Counted from the stretch's first letter, positions 26,790-36,927 are shown. The stretch: 64,000 nt of DNA from Bacteroidales bacterium UBA5371 (GCA_002407855.1 DHPF01000017.1:62001-126000); one strand, 5' to 3'. Notes: generated by a model not told the origin, from the sequence alone. Translations and numbers: made by a program.

Positions 26790-27947
26790 ATGAACAATTT
26801 TGTGTTTTATAATCCTACTAAAATAGTTTTTGGGAAGGATACCATTAAGAAACTTAATAAGTTAATCCCTCAGGAGAGTAGTGTTTTGATAACATATGGA
26901 GGTGGAAGCATTAAAAGAAATGGAGTTTACGAACAAGTAAAGCAAGCCTTAGGTAGTAGAAAAGTTTTTGAGTTTGGCTCAATTGAGCCTAATCCTCATT
27001 ACGAAACTTGTATGAAATGTGTTGATTATATAAGGGAAAACAATATTGATTTTGTGCTTGCTGTTGGAGGAGGTAGTGTGATTGATGCAACAAAATTTAT
27101 TGTAGCAGCATATTACTATGAGACAGAAGATAAATGGGAGATTTTAGAGACTAATGGGCAATATATCAAAAAAGCATTGCCTTTTGGAACTGTTTTAACC
27201 CTTCCAGCAACGGCTTCTGAGATGAATAATGGAGCTGTGATTACAAAGAAAGCAACATTAGAAAAGAGAGCATTTCATAGCAATTATGCTTTCCCTAAAT
27301 TTTCCATTTTAGACCCTCAAACAACATTTACTTTACCTGAAAAACAGATTTCAAACGGAATAGCTGACACTTTTGTTCACGTAATGGAACAGTACTTAAC
27401 CTATCCTGTAAGAAATCAAATTTCAGATAGATTTGCAGAAAGTATTATTATTACTTTGCTTGAAGAAGCTCCAAAGGTTTTTGCTAATACTATGGATTAT
27501 GATGTTAGGGCAAACTTGATGTGGGCTGCAACAATGGGCTTAAATGGTTGGATTGCCTGTGGAGCTGTTCAAGATTGGGCAACTCATATGATAGGACACG
27601 AGCTTACAGCTTTTCATAACATTGACCATGGAACAACTCTTTCAATTGTTCTTCCTGGTGTAATGAAAATTCAAAGAGAAGAAAAGGGAGAGAAAATAAT
27701 TCAGTTTGGAGAGAGAGTTTTTGGGATTAAAGAGGGAGAAAAACAAGAGATAATAACTAAAACAATTGAAGAAGTAGAAAAGTTTTTTAAGTCTATACAT
27801 ATTCCTACACGTCTTTCTGAGGTTGGATTAGATGAGAAGTGCATTGAACCTATTGTTCAAAGAATTAAAGATAGAAACTGGTCATTGGGAGAGAACGGCA
27901 CAATTAATTATGAAAAAGTTCGTTTAATCCTCTTAGACAGGTTATAG
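26790..27947 (+). CDS. Iron-containing alcohol dehydrogenase (butanol dehydrogenase-like)
   Basis: A 385-residue group III alcohol dehydrogenase. FYNPTKIVFGKDTI is the usual N-terminus and VGGGSVIDATKFI near 92-104 binds NAD(P). Metal ligands are expected in NGIADTFVHVMEQY (Asp about 192, His about 196) and HELTAFHNIDHGT (His residues about 270-280). Similar proteins (YqhD, BdhA) reduce aldehydes, so it may serve as an electron sink or in aldehyde detoxification. It is 33 bp after the kinase and 9 bp before porT, so it is probably in the same operon. Confidence 0.88.
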   Translation: MNNFVFYNPTKIVFGKDTIKKLNKLIPQESSVLITYGGGSIKRNGVYEQVKQALGSRKVFEFGSIEPNPHYETCMKCVDYIRENNIDFVLAVGGGSVIDATKFIVAAYYYETEDKWEILETNGQYIKKALPFGTVLTLPATASEMNNGAVITKKATLEKRAFHSNYAFPKFSILDPQTTFTLPEKQISNGIADTFVHVMEQYLTYPVRNQISDRFAESIIITLLEEAPKVFANTMDYDVRANLMWAATMGLNGWIACGAVQDWATHMIGHELTAFHNIDHGTTLSIVLPGVMKIQREEKGEKIIQFGERVFGIKEGEKQEIITKTIEEVEKFFKSIHIPTRLSEVGLDEKCIEPIVQRIKDRNWSLGENGTINYEKVRLILLDRL

Positions 27948-27956
27948 AACTAAAAA

Positions 27957-28664
27957 ATGAGAAGATTAATCTTATTATTACTTGTATTATTTACTTTTGC
28001 GTTTAGTGGGTTTGCTCAAAGAAGACCTCCTAATTTGCCTCAATACGATGAGACCTTAATTCACTTTGGGGCTTTAATAGGATATAATCAATTCTCTTCG
28101 CTTCTAAAAGTCAAGGAGCCTGTTCCCGACCCTGATAAAGTTGTTGGAATGAATAATGAGTTCCAACATGGATTTCAGATTGGGGTAATAGGCGATTTGA
28201 AAGTTTTTGAATACTTACGCCTTAGACTTACTCCCACTCTTTCGTTTGGAGATAGAAAGTTTAATTATAATATAATTGATAAGCAAGGACAATACACAAC
28301 CTTATCTACAAATATAGAAGCCATCTATTTAGAAACTCCTTTGGAGTTAAAGATACAATCTAAACGTTGGAGAGATTTCCGTCCATATGTAATTGCAGGT
28401 GGTAAGCATGCCTACGATTTAGCGTCTTTGAAAACCAAGAAAATTGCAGAAGAAGACTTACTTCTAAGGGTTAATAATCACGATTGGATGTACACCTTTG
28501 GGGCTGGATTTGATTTTTATCTACCATATTTTAAGTTTGGTATAGAGTTGAAATCGTCTTTTAGCATTTACGATATGCATATTTCCGAAGCACATAAGCC
28601 TTATTCCAATATCATAGACCAATACAGAACAAGGATATTCTATATTACCCTCACCTTTGAATAG
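27957..28664 (+). CDS. porT: PorT/SprT, type IX secretion system outer membrane protein
   Basis: A 235-residue outer membrane beta-barrel with signal peptide MRRLILLLLVLFTFAFSGFA. It contains the family pattern of an early GALIGYNQFS strand, LRLRLTPTLSFGDRKFNYN near 80, YLETPLELKIQSKRWRDFRPYVIAGGKHAYDL near 120-150, and an ending that carries RTRIFYITLTFE with a C-terminal aromatic-acidic pair. PorT is needed for type IX secretion in Porphyromonas and Flavobacterium. The T9SS cargo at 9.2 kb is consistent with a working system; other por genes are outside the window. Confidence 0.82.
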   Translation: MRRLILLLLVLFTFAFSGFAQRRPPNLPQYDETLIHFGALIGYNQFSSLLKVKEPVPDPDKVVGMNNEFQHGFQIGVIGDLKVFEYLRLRLTPTLSFGDRKFNYNIIDKQGQYTTLSTNIEAIYLETPLELKIQSKRWRDFRPYVIAGGKHAYDLASLKTKKIAEEDLLLRVNNHDWMYTFGAGFDFYLPYFKFGIELKSSFSIYDMHISEAHKPYSNIIDQYRTRIFYITLTFE

Positions 28665-28682
28665 GAATTAAAAATTACAAGT

Positions 28683-30254
28683 ATGATAAAAGAAATAGAA
28701 CTAAATGTATTGCCTGAACAATTAGTTAATGAAGATATATTAAAAAGGACTATTGCAAAGAAAACAGGCATTACATTAGACTATGTTTTAAGTGTTGAGC
28801 TCAAACGTAAGAGTATTGATGCAAGAAAACAGCCTGTTAGTTATAGAATAAAGGTTGAGCTAAACATAAAAACAAAAGATAATCAGAATTTAGAGCCTAT
28901 TAAAGAACTTAGCTCAGAAAGAAGATACAAAGACGTAAGCAAAGCAAAAAAAGTAATTGTTATTGGAGCTGGGCCTGCGGGATTGTTTGCAAGTTTGAAG
29001 CTTATTGAAAAGGGGTTAAAGCCTATAATTCTTGAAAGAGGCAAACCTGTAAGCCAAAGAAAGAAAGATACAGCACAAATAATTAAGTCAAAAGAGATAA
29101 TTCCTGAATCAAATTGGTGTTTTGGAGAAGGAGGAGCTGGCACATTCTCCGATGGAAAACTCTATACTCGTTCCAATAAGAGAGGAGATATAAATGAGGT
29201 ATTGGATATTTTTATTGAGCATGGAGCCGATAAAGATATAAAGACAGAAGCTCATGCACATATTGGAACCGATAGACTTTCACCTATAATTAAGAATATC
29301 AGAAAAACAATAGAGCAGTTTGGAGGAGAATATCATTTTGACACAAAGGTGGTTGATTTTATTGTAAAAGACAACAAAATAAAAGGAGTTATAACTCAAA
29401 ATGATGAAAAGATAGAGTCTGATTATGTAGTTTTGGCAACAGGGCATAGTGCAAGAGATATTTACTATCTATTTAACCGAAAGAATTGGCTTTTGGAAGC
29501 AAAACCTTTTGCAATGGGAGTTAGAATAGAGCACCCACAAGAATTGATAAATCAAATACAGTATCACTCACATAATTATTCTAAACTTCTACCACCAGCA
29601 ACCTATTCCTTAGCTTATAATTATAAGGGAAGAGGAGTTTTTTCCTTTTGTATGTGTCCCGGAGGTATGATTGTTCCTTCGGCAACTAATCCCGATGAAT
29701 TGGTTGTCAATGGAATGTCTAACACTTTGCGTAACTCCCCTTTTGCAAATTCAGGAATGATCGTAAGCATTAATAAAGAGGATGTAAAAGATTATTCTGA
29801 ATATGGAGAATTGGCTTTATTAAAGTTTCAAGAAGCCCTTGAACATAAAATGTTTAAAGCAGCACAAAACAGCATAGCCGCACCCTCACAACGATTGACT
29901 GATTTCTTAAAAAACAAGCCCTCCTCTGCCCTTAGTCCTAATTCCTATTTATGTGGAACTATTCCAACGGATTTGAACAAAATACTCCCTAAATTTATGA
30001 CTGAAACTCTTAAAGAAGGCTTTAAAAATTTTGAAAGGAAGATGAAAGGGTTTATTTGCCAAGAAGCCAATCTCATAGGCTTGGAATCGAGAAGTTCGTC
30101 GCCAATAAGGATTCCAAGAGACAAAGACACACTTGAACATATTCAAATTGCAGGACTTTATCCTTGTGGTGAAGGCTCTGGTTATGCAGGAGGTATAACA
30201 TCAAGTGCTATGGATGGCATTAATGTTGCTCAAAAAATTTCACAAACATTATAA
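28683..30254 (+). CDS. FAD-dependent oxidoreductase of the COG2509 group
   Basis: A 523-residue protein. Residues 1-90 are an alpha/beta N-terminal domain. Residues 95-130 are the Rossmann FAD motif VIVIGAGPAGLFASLKLIEKGLKPIILERG. GEGGAGTFSDGKLYTR follows near 156-171, and YPCGEGSGYAGGITSSAMDG is near the end. These are constant features of an uncharacterised flavoprotein family common in Bacteroidota and Firmicutes. The reaction is unknown. It is 18 bp after porT. Confidence 0.82.
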   Translation: MIKEIELNVLPEQLVNEDILKRTIAKKTGITLDYVLSVELKRKSIDARKQPVSYRIKVELNIKTKDNQNLEPIKELSSERRYKDVSKAKKVIVIGAGPAGLFASLKLIEKGLKPIILERGKPVSQRKKDTAQIIKSKEIIPESNWCFGEGGAGTFSDGKLYTRSNKRGDINEVLDIFIEHGADKDIKTEAHAHIGTDRLSPIIKNIRKTIEQFGGEYHFDTKVVDFIVKDNKIKGVITQNDEKIESDYVVLATGHSARDIYYLFNRKNWLLEAKPFAMGVRIEHPQELINQIQYHSHNYSKLLPPATYSLAYNYKGRGVFSFCMCPGGMIVPSATNPDELVVNGMSNTLRNSPFANSGMIVSINKEDVKDYSEYGELALLKFQEALEHKMFKAAQNSIAAPSQRLTDFLKNKPSSALSPNSYLCGTIPTDLNKILPKFMTETLKEGFKNFERKMKGFICQEANLIGLESRSSSPIRIPRDKDTLEHIQIAGLYPCGEGSGYAGGITSSAMDGINVAQKISQTL

Positions 30255-30313
30255 GTTATTTCGCAAAAGGCAAACTCCTAAAAATTAATTTCATAAATTA
30301 TGATTATTGGAAC

Positions 30314-30379
30314 TTGATTCTAATTTTTTGTCTTTTGATTCTAATAAATTGTAATCAAGAGATAATTTTTTAGAATCAA
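30314..30379. repeat. 21-bp-family repeat array (locus 5), head-to-head
   Basis: Forward cores TTGATTCTAA at 30314 and 30335 are followed by reverse cores TTGTAATCAA at 30349 and TTAGAATCAA at 30370. Spacing is 21 bp within each pair. The two halves can pair into one long imperfect hairpin. It lies between the FAD gene and the promoter of the DEAD-box gene and could act as a terminator. Confidence 0.85.
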
Positions 30380-30435
30380 GTTTTAGAGTAAGGTCTGATT
30401 GTTTTAAATCACTAATCCGACATTAATCCATTTGG

Positions 30436-30469
30436 TTTGTAGGTTTTAAGGATTTTTATTGTAATTTTG
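30436..30469 (+). promoter_or_regulatory. Probable promoter of the DEAD-box helicase gene
   Basis: TTTG at 30436-30439 and TAATTTTG at 30462-30469, spacer 22 bp, slightly long. It is 27 bp upstream of the chosen start at 30497 and overlaps the alternative ATG at 30467. Confidence 0.6.
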
Positions 30470-30496
30470 CAGATTAATATTACTAATAAAATTTAT

Positions 30497-32275
30497 ATGA
30501 CATTTAAAGAATTGGGCATTAGTCCAGAAATCCTCAAAGCCATTACTGAACTCGGTTTTGAAAATCCCATGCCCGTTCAAGCAGAAACTTTACCCGTACT
30601 CCTAAGTCAAGATGTGAATCTTGTAGCTTTGGCACAGACAGGTACGGGCAAAACAGCAGCCTTTGGGTTGCCTATGATCCAAAAAATGGATTACTACAAC
30701 AAAAACACAGAAGTATTAGTTCTTTGTCCTACACGAGAACTTTGCATGCAGATTGCAAAAGATTGTAAGAATTATGCTAAATATATTGATGGTTGTTCTA
30801 TTTTGCCTGTCTATGGTGGTGCAAGTATTGATGCTCAAATCCGTTCCTTGAAAAAGGGAGTTAAGATGATTGTTGCCACTCCTGGAAGAATGAACGACCT
30901 AATTAATAGAGGAAAGGTTGATATTTCCAAACTCAAATATGTTATCTTAGATGAGGCTGACGAAATGCTGGATATGGGCTTTAAGGATGATTTAGATAAT
31001 ATCCTTGCTCAAACCCCTGATGAGAAACACACGCTTTTGTTTTCTGCAACTATGCCTAAGGAAGTTGAAAATATAGCAAAAGACTATATGACTGACCCTG
31101 TACGCATTCAAATTGGAACAAGAAATCAGGGAGCTGATAATGTGTCGCATTTCTTCTATTTGGTTCACGCTAAGGATAGGTATTTGGCTCTCAAACGCAT
31201 TGCAGACTATTATCCTAATATATATTCAATAATTTTTTGTCGCACAAAGATTGAAACGCAAGAAGTTGCAGATATGTTAATTCGTGATGGATATAATGCA
31301 GATAGTCTTCATGGTGATTTATCGCAAGCCCAAAGGGACCATGTTATGAATAGGTTTCGTTGTAAGAATATTCAGATGTTGGTGGCTACTGATGTTGCGG
31401 CAAGGGGTTTAGATGTTAATAACTTAACTCATGTTATTAATTATAATCTTCCTGATGAGCTGGAACAATATGTTCATCGTAGCGGACGAACAGGAAGAGC
31501 TGACAAAATGGGTATCTCTATTGCCATTATCAATTTGAGAGAGCAGCATAAGATAAGAGAGATAGAGCGTCAGATAAAGAAAGAATTTACTAAGGCAAAC
31601 ATACCTACGGGAAAGGAGGTGTGTGAGAAGCAACTTTTCAATATGATTGACAAGGTTGAAAACGTTGATGTGAATTACTCAGAGATTGAAACCTTTTTGC
31701 CTGATATTATGAAGAAATTGGAATGGATGGATAAGGAGGAACTTATTCGTAAATTTGTTTCTTTGGAATTTAATCGCTTCTTAGAGTATTATAGAGGTGC
31801 TCCCGATTTAAACGTTGATGAATCAAAGCAAAGCAAAAAAGAGGATTCTCGCAAGAAAGACAGAAAAGGCAGTAAGGGCGGAAGATTTACACGTTTGTTT
31901 ATAAGCATTGGTCATAAGGATAAGATTGTACCTCAACGTTTGATTGGTATGATTAATGACTATACTCACGATAGACATATTGAGATTGGGAAAATAGATA
32001 TTTTAGATAATTTCTCTTATGTTGAGATTGGAGAAGATAAGGCTCAAAGGGTTATTGAAGCTTTTGAAGATAAATTTATTAAGGGTCGCCCTATAACTGT
32101 TGAGCTTGCAGAGGCTAAGGGAAGTTCTTCAAGAGGCAGAAGAGACGATAGAAGAAATGGTTCAAAGGATAGAAGAAGAGACGAAAGGAGAAGAAGTGAT
32201 AGAACAACAGATAGGAAATCAAGCGATAGAAGAAGTGATTCTCGTAAGAGAGGAAGTGATAGGAAGAGATATTAA
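30497..32275 (+). CDS. DEAD-box ATP-dependent RNA helicase (DeaD/CsdA-like)
   Basis: Unwinds RNA, probably in ribosome assembly or RNA decay. From MTFKELGISPEIL it has 592 residues. Q motif near 1-30, Walker A AQTGTGKTAA near 46-55, LDEADEML near 151-158, SATMP near 184, and HRSGRTGRADK near 326. Residues about 465-545 form a DbpA-type RNA-binding domain (GRFTRLFISIGHKDKI). The last 45 residues are a basic Arg/Ser/Asp-rich tail, probably disordered. It is followed after 44 bp by rpe. Confidence 0.93.
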   Translation: MTFKELGISPEILKAITELGFENPMPVQAETLPVLLSQDVNLVALAQTGTGKTAAFGLPMIQKMDYYNKNTEVLVLCPTRELCMQIAKDCKNYAKYIDGCSILPVYGGASIDAQIRSLKKGVKMIVATPGRMNDLINRGKVDISKLKYVILDEADEMLDMGFKDDLDNILAQTPDEKHTLLFSATMPKEVENIAKDYMTDPVRIQIGTRNQGADNVSHFFYLVHAKDRYLALKRIADYYPNIYSIIFCRTKIETQEVADMLIRDGYNADSLHGDLSQAQRDHVMNRFRCKNIQMLVATDVAARGLDVNNLTHVINYNLPDELEQYVHRSGRTGRADKMGISIAIINLREQHKIREIERQIKKEFTKANIPTGKEVCEKQLFNMIDKVENVDVNYSEIETFLPDIMKKLEWMDKEELIRKFVSLEFNRFLEYYRGAPDLNVDESKQSKKEDSRKKDRKGSKGGRFTRLFISIGHKDKIVPQRLIGMINDYTHDRHIEIGKIDILDNFSYVEIGEDKAQRVIEAFEDKFIKGRPITVELAEAKGSSSRGRRDDRRNGSKDRRRDERRRSDRTTDRKSSDRRSDSRKRGSDRKRY

Positions 32276-32319
32276 TAAGTAAGTATTAAGTATTTGATTG
32301 ATTAAAAATAATTGAAGAT

Positions 32320-32961
32320 ATGATTTTAGCTCCATCTTTATTATCTGCCGATTTTGGCAATTTGAAAAAGGATATTGAATTAGTGAATGAAAGCAAGGCT
32401 GATTGGTTTCATATTGACGTTATGGACGGAGCATTTGTTCCTAACATAAGTTTTGGTCAGCCTGTTATAAAGTGCATCAAGAAGTATGCAACAAAACCTT
32501 TGGATGTTCACTTAATGATTGTTGATCCTGATAGATACTTTGAAGATTTTAAGAAGGTGGGAGCCGATATTCTTACTGTGCATTACGAGGCTTGCCGTCA
32601 TTTAGACAGAAGTATTGCTTCCATAAAACAATTGGGAATGAAAGCAGGAGTTGTTTTAAATCCTCATACTCCCATTTCTGTTTTGGAAGATATAATTCAA
32701 GAATGCGATATGGTGTTGCTTATGAGTGTTAATCCAGGGTTTGGTGGGCAAAGTTTTATTGAAAACACTTATAATAAGATTATTCAATTGAAGGAATTGA
32801 TTAAAAGAAAAAGTCCTAATTGTTTAATTGAAGTTGATGGAGGAGTAAGTTTGAGTAACTACAAAAAACTTATTGCTCTTGGGGCTGATGCTTTGGTTGC
32901 AGGCAATGCTATTTTTGGTTCTGAGAATCCTATTGAAACAATAAACTTATTTAAGAGTTAA
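32320..32961 (+). CDS. rpe: Ribulose-phosphate 3-epimerase
   Basis: Interconverts ribulose 5-phosphate and xylulose 5-phosphate in the pentose phosphate pathway. The 213-residue TIM barrel is normal in length. ILAPSLLSADFGNL at the start, FHIDVMDGAFVPNISFG near 31-47, LDVHLMI near 66-72, VNPGFGGQSF near 138-147 and EVDGGVS near 170 carry the metal and phosphate ligands. It is 6 bp before the PHP phosphatase gene. Confidence 0.95.
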   Translation: MILAPSLLSADFGNLKKDIELVNESKADWFHIDVMDGAFVPNISFGQPVIKCIKKYATKPLDVHLMIVDPDRYFEDFKKVGADILTVHYEACRHLDRSIASIKQLGMKAGVVLNPHTPISVLEDIIQECDMVLLMSVNPGFGGQSFIENTYNKIIQLKELIKRKSPNCLIEVDGGVSLSNYKKLIALGADALVAGNAIFGSENPIETINLFKS

Positions 32962-32967
32962 TACTTT

Positions 32968-33711
32968 ATGTTCAACTTTTTTAAAGCTAAATCAAAGGAA
33001 TTAAATAAGGATATTGATTTATCGGTTCTGCAAACTGATATTCATTCTCATTTAATCCCAGGTGTTGATGATGGCTCTCAAAGTCTGGAAGAGTCTATCT
33101 CTCTTTTGAAACAATTTGAAGAGTTAGGATATAAGAAGGTTATAACTACGCCTCACATCTATTATAATAGCTTTGAAGAGGGTATTAATGTGTTGTATGA
33201 GAAGCTGGAAGAACTAAAACTTAGTGCAAAGGCAAGTGGGGTTAATATTGATATAGTACTCGGAGGTGAACATCTTTTGGATGATGATATTAGTAAAAGA
33301 GTTCAGAAGAATGAGGCAATAAGCTTTGGTGATAATTACCTTTTGTTTGAATTTCCAATGCGAACAGAGCCTATGGGATTTGAAGCATGGTTATTTAATC
33401 TTCAATTGGCAGGATATAATCTTATTATTGCACATCCTGAACGCTATGCTTATCTTTTTGATAGTAGAAAATTATATACTCAGTTAAAGGATAGAGGAAT
33501 TTTATTTCAAATGAATTTTGCTTCTCTTGCTGGATATTATGGCAAGGATACTCAAACCATTGCAGAGAATTTGATTAAAGAAAATATGATTGACTTGATT
33601 GGTTCTGATTGTCATGGACAACGACATATTGATGCACTAAGAAAAACCTTGCGTAACCCTTTTTTAAAAGAACTTATTGATTCAGGGAAATTGATAAATA
33701 ACAAATTATAG
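32968..33711 (+). CDS. CpsB/CapC-type PHP-domain tyrosine phosphatase
   Basis: A 247-residue PHP metal-dependent phosphoesterase. TDIHSHLIPGVDDGSQSLEES at about residues 23-43 supplies the first metal ligands. TTPHIYYN near 68, GGEHLLDD near 95, IIAHPERY near 152 and GSDCHG near 211 supply the others. Relatives in Gram-positive bacteria remove phosphate from capsule tyrosine kinases. No capsule gene is adjacent; rpe and purB flank it within 7 bp, so its job here may differ. Confidence 0.85.
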   Translation: MFNFFKAKSKELNKDIDLSVLQTDIHSHLIPGVDDGSQSLEESISLLKQFEELGYKKVITTPHIYYNSFEEGINVLYEKLEELKLSAKASGVNIDIVLGGEHLLDDDISKRVQKNEAISFGDNYLLFEFPMRTEPMGFEAWLFNLQLAGYNLIIAHPERYAYLFDSRKLYTQLKDRGILFQMNFASLAGYYGKDTQTIAENLIKENMIDLIGSDCHGQRHIDALRKTLRNPFLKELIDSGKLINNKL

Positions 33712-33715
33712 TATT

Positions 33716-35056
33716 ATGGATTCATTACTTGCTATTTCTCCCATTGACGGAAGATACAGAAAACAGGTTGAGCCTTTGGCTAATTATTTTTCAGAAAAGG
33801 CTTTAATTAATTATAGAACAAAAGTAGAGATAGAGTATTTTATTGCTTTATGCGAGTTGGGTATAGAAGGATTGAAAGATTTTGATAAGGCAAAGTTTGA
33901 GACTTTAAGAGAGATTTATCGTAATTTCGCTGACCAAAATGCACAAGAGGTTAAAGATATTGAAAAGATAACTAATCATGATGTTAAGGCAGTTGAGTAT
34001 TTTATTAAAAAGAAATTTGACTCTCTTGGATTGCAAAAATGGAAAGAGTTTATTCATTTTGGCTTAACCTCACAAGACATTAATAATACTTCTGTTCCTT
34101 TGAGCTTAAAAGAATGTCAAGAAGATGTTTACCTACCTTTAATTAATGAGGTTGTGGACTTGTTGGAAGAGAAGGCAACTGAATGGGAAGGAGTTCCAAT
34201 GCTTGCTCACACTCACGGACAACCAGCCTCACCAACTATGCTTTCTAAGGAAATAAGAGTATTTACATATCGCCTTAAACAACAATTATCTTACTTTGCT
34301 TTTATTCCTTTTGGAGCAAAGTTTGGTGGAGCAACAGGAAATTTTAACGCACATCAAGTAACCTTCCCTGAACATAACTGGGTTTTGTTCGCAGATAACT
34401 TCTGCCAAACACTTGGCTTAGAACGTCAAACCTATACCACACAGATTGAGAACTACGATAATATGGCTGCCTATTTTGATGCCATTAAACGAATAAATGT
34501 TATCCTGATGGACTTATGCAAGGATATGTGGGCATATGTTTCAATGGAATATTTCAAGCAAAAGATTAAGGAAGGAGAAGTGGGTTCTTCGGCAATGCCT
34601 CATAAGGTTAATCCTATTGACTTCGAAAATGCAGAAGGCAATTTAGGATTAGCTAATGCAATATTTGAACACCTATCTTTGAAACTCCCTATTTCTCGTT
34701 TGCAAAGAGACTTGACCGATTCAACAGTTACAAGAAATATTGGTGTTCCAATAGCTCACACAATCATTGCCTTAAATTCAATTATTAAAGGAGTTAATAA
34801 GCTACTTTTAAACCCTATTGCCTTAGAAAGGGATTTAAATAATAATTGGTCTGTTGTTGCAGAAGCGCTTCAATCAATACTTCGCTCAATTGGTTATCCT
34901 AATGCCTACGAGGTTTTGAAAGATTTAACAAGAACCAATACTGAGGTTAATGCAGAAACCATTGCCAAATTTGTTGATAGCTTAGAGGTAAGCCAAGACA
35001 TAAAGCAAAGAATGAAAGCAATAACTCCTATGAATTACGTTGGAGTTTATAAATAA
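33716..35056 (+). CDS. purB: Adenylosuccinate lyase
   Basis: Releases fumarate from SAICAR and from adenylosuccinate in purine synthesis. At 446 residues it starts with LLAISPIDGRYRKQVEPL, typical of the E. coli-like class. HFGLTSQDINNTS near 107 and THGQPASPT near 160 hold catalytic residues. The signature GSSAMPHKVNPIDFENAEGN is near 288-307. It is 4 bp after the PHP phosphatase gene, so co-transcription is likely. Confidence 0.95.
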   Translation: MDSLLAISPIDGRYRKQVEPLANYFSEKALINYRTKVEIEYFIALCELGIEGLKDFDKAKFETLREIYRNFADQNAQEVKDIEKITNHDVKAVEYFIKKKFDSLGLQKWKEFIHFGLTSQDINNTSVPLSLKECQEDVYLPLINEVVDLLEEKATEWEGVPMLAHTHGQPASPTMLSKEIRVFTYRLKQQLSYFAFIPFGAKFGGATGNFNAHQVTFPEHNWVLFADNFCQTLGLERQTYTTQIENYDNMAAYFDAIKRINVILMDLCKDMWAYVSMEYFKQKIKEGEVGSSAMPHKVNPIDFENAEGNLGLANAIFEHLSLKLPISRLQRDLTDSTVTRNIGVPIAHTIIALNSIIKGVNKLLLNPIALERDLNNNWSVVAEALQSILRSIGYPNAYEVLKDLTRTNTEVNAETIAKFVDSLEVSQDIKQRMKAITPMNYVGVYK

Positions 35057-35083
35057 AAAACAAAACAAGCAAGCAAAGAAAGT

Positions 35084-36883
35084 ATGAGGAAGAATTTTAC
35101 TTGGATATCTGCAAAACCATATATTGTAAACGTTATTATTTACTTCCTCTTGGTGTGTCTTGCAACAATATTCTCAATTGCTTCAATTCTTTCTGCTTCT
35201 AACTTTCTTGGAGTGCTATTCTCTGATGGGCTAACTAATAATGTTGTTTCTAACCCTTCAATATTAGATAATGCCCTTTCATCTTTCTACAACAGAATAA
35301 TTGAATATGGAAGGGAGAACGCATTATTTATATTTGGAGGCTTAATCTTTGTAATATACTTATTTAAAGATATATTCACCTACTTAGCTTCTTTTGTAAT
35401 AGCATCGGTTAGAAATAGAATAATTAGAAATATCAGAAACAAGATATTTGAAAAATATATCTCCCTACCTCTTTCCTATATAAACAATCATAGAAAGGGC
35501 GACCTTATTTCAAGACTTAGTAATGACGTTATAGAATACGACGAAAATGTATTAAAATCCATCCTATCCCTCATAAGTGCAATTATAACAGTATTACTAT
35601 ATTTCATTGTGCTTTTCTATATAGATTATGAGCTAACAATTACTGTATTAATTGTTTTCCCTTTGGTTGCAGGATTAGTTTCTTTAATCAGCAGAAGACT
35701 TAGAAGAGACTCAAAGCATCTTCAACAAAAGAATGCTAATCTATTATCAATAATTGAACAAACTATTTCGGGGCTAAGAATAATCAAATCACACACAGCA
35801 ATAGAACTGATGAACCATAGGTTTATTAGCTTTAACTCCTCCTACACCAGACTTCGCAACACAATATATAGGAAAGTAGATTTGGCTTCCCCTGTTAGCG
35901 AATTTTTTGGCAATTGTATGCTGATAGGACTTTTGCTCTTTGGTTCATCAAGAGTTATTTCTCCATCATCGGTGCTAACACCAGAACTATTTATTGTTTA
36001 CTTAGTTTTATTCACATTAATAATAAAACCTTCCAAAGACATACCTACATCTTTTTTTAATATAAAGAAAGGGAAAGCCTCCATAGATAGAATAGTGGAA
36101 ATCTTCGAAATCAAAAATCCAATAGAAGAACCCCTACAACCAAAACCTTTTCCGCAACTCAATAGAGCAATAGAATACAGGAATGTCTCTTTTTCCTACT
36201 CTGAAACCCCTGTTCTAAATGATATAAACCTTTGTTTTGAAGCCAAGAAAACTACTGCAATAGTTGGAGCCTCAGGCAGTGGGAAGAGTACATTAATAGA
36301 TTTGATACCAAAGTTTTATCAACCCAATCAAGGGGAAATATACTTTGATGATATAAATATTAAAGAGCTCAACTCCAAAGATATAAGAGATAGGATTGCC
36401 ATAGTTACCCAAGACACAATTCTTTTCAACGATACCATTTATAATAATATAACCTTTGGATTCTCACATTATACTATGGAGCAGGTAAAACAAGCTGCTA
36501 AAATAGCTTGTGCTGATACATTTATAGAAGCCTTGCCAGAAGGATATAACACAATAATTGGCGATAAAGGCTCAACGCTTTCAGGAGGAGAAAAGCAAAG
36601 AATTAGCATAGCAAGAGCGGTGTTGAAGAATGCCGATATCCTTATTCTTGACGAAGCAACCTCGGCCCTTGACACCGAAAACGAAAGATTAGTTCAAGAG
36701 GCAATATCAAATATAACTAAGGACAAAACATCCATAATTATTGCACATCGCCTTTCTACCATAGTTAATGCCGACAAAATTATTGTTTTAGATGCAGGAC
36801 AAATTAAAGAACAAGGCACACATAAAGAGCTTCTTTTGCTCAATGGTATCTATACCAACCTTTGTAAGATGCAAGAGGTGTAA
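35084..36883 (+). CDS. ABC exporter, permease fused to ATPase (MsbA-like)
   Basis: A 599-residue half-transporter of the inner membrane. Residues up to about 330 carry six membrane segments. The nucleotide-binding domain shows Walker A VGASGSGKST near 394-403, Q-loop TQDTIL, signature LSGGEKQRISIARA near 500, Walker B ILILDEATSALD near 522 and the H-loop IIAHRLST. The order resembles MsbA and other lipid or peptide exporters; the cargo is not certain. It ends 348 bp before mmdA, with repeat locus 6 between. Confidence 0.88.
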   Translation: MRKNFTWISAKPYIVNVIIYFLLVCLATIFSIASILSASNFLGVLFSDGLTNNVVSNPSILDNALSSFYNRIIEYGRENALFIFGGLIFVIYLFKDIFTYLASFVIASVRNRIIRNIRNKIFEKYISLPLSYINNHRKGDLISRLSNDVIEYDENVLKSILSLISAIITVLLYFIVLFYIDYELTITVLIVFPLVAGLVSLISRRLRRDSKHLQQKNANLLSIIEQTISGLRIIKSHTAIELMNHRFISFNSSYTRLRNTIYRKVDLASPVSEFFGNCMLIGLLLFGSSRVISPSSVLTPELFIVYLVLFTLIIKPSKDIPTSFFNIKKGKASIDRIVEIFEIKNPIEEPLQPKPFPQLNRAIEYRNVSFSYSETPVLNDINLCFEAKKTTAIVGASGSGKSTLIDLIPKFYQPNQGEIYFDDINIKELNSKDIRDRIAIVTQDTILFNDTIYNNITFGFSHYTMEQVKQAAKIACADTFIEALPEGYNTIIGDKGSTLSGGEKQRISIARAVLKNADILILDEATSALDTENERLVQEAISNITKDKTSIIIAHRLSTIVNADKIIVLDAGQIKEQGTHKELLLLNGIYTNLCKMQEV

Positions 36884-36927
36884 ATTATAACCCTGTCTTT
36901 GGCTAAAAAATAGACTGCATTTATCTC

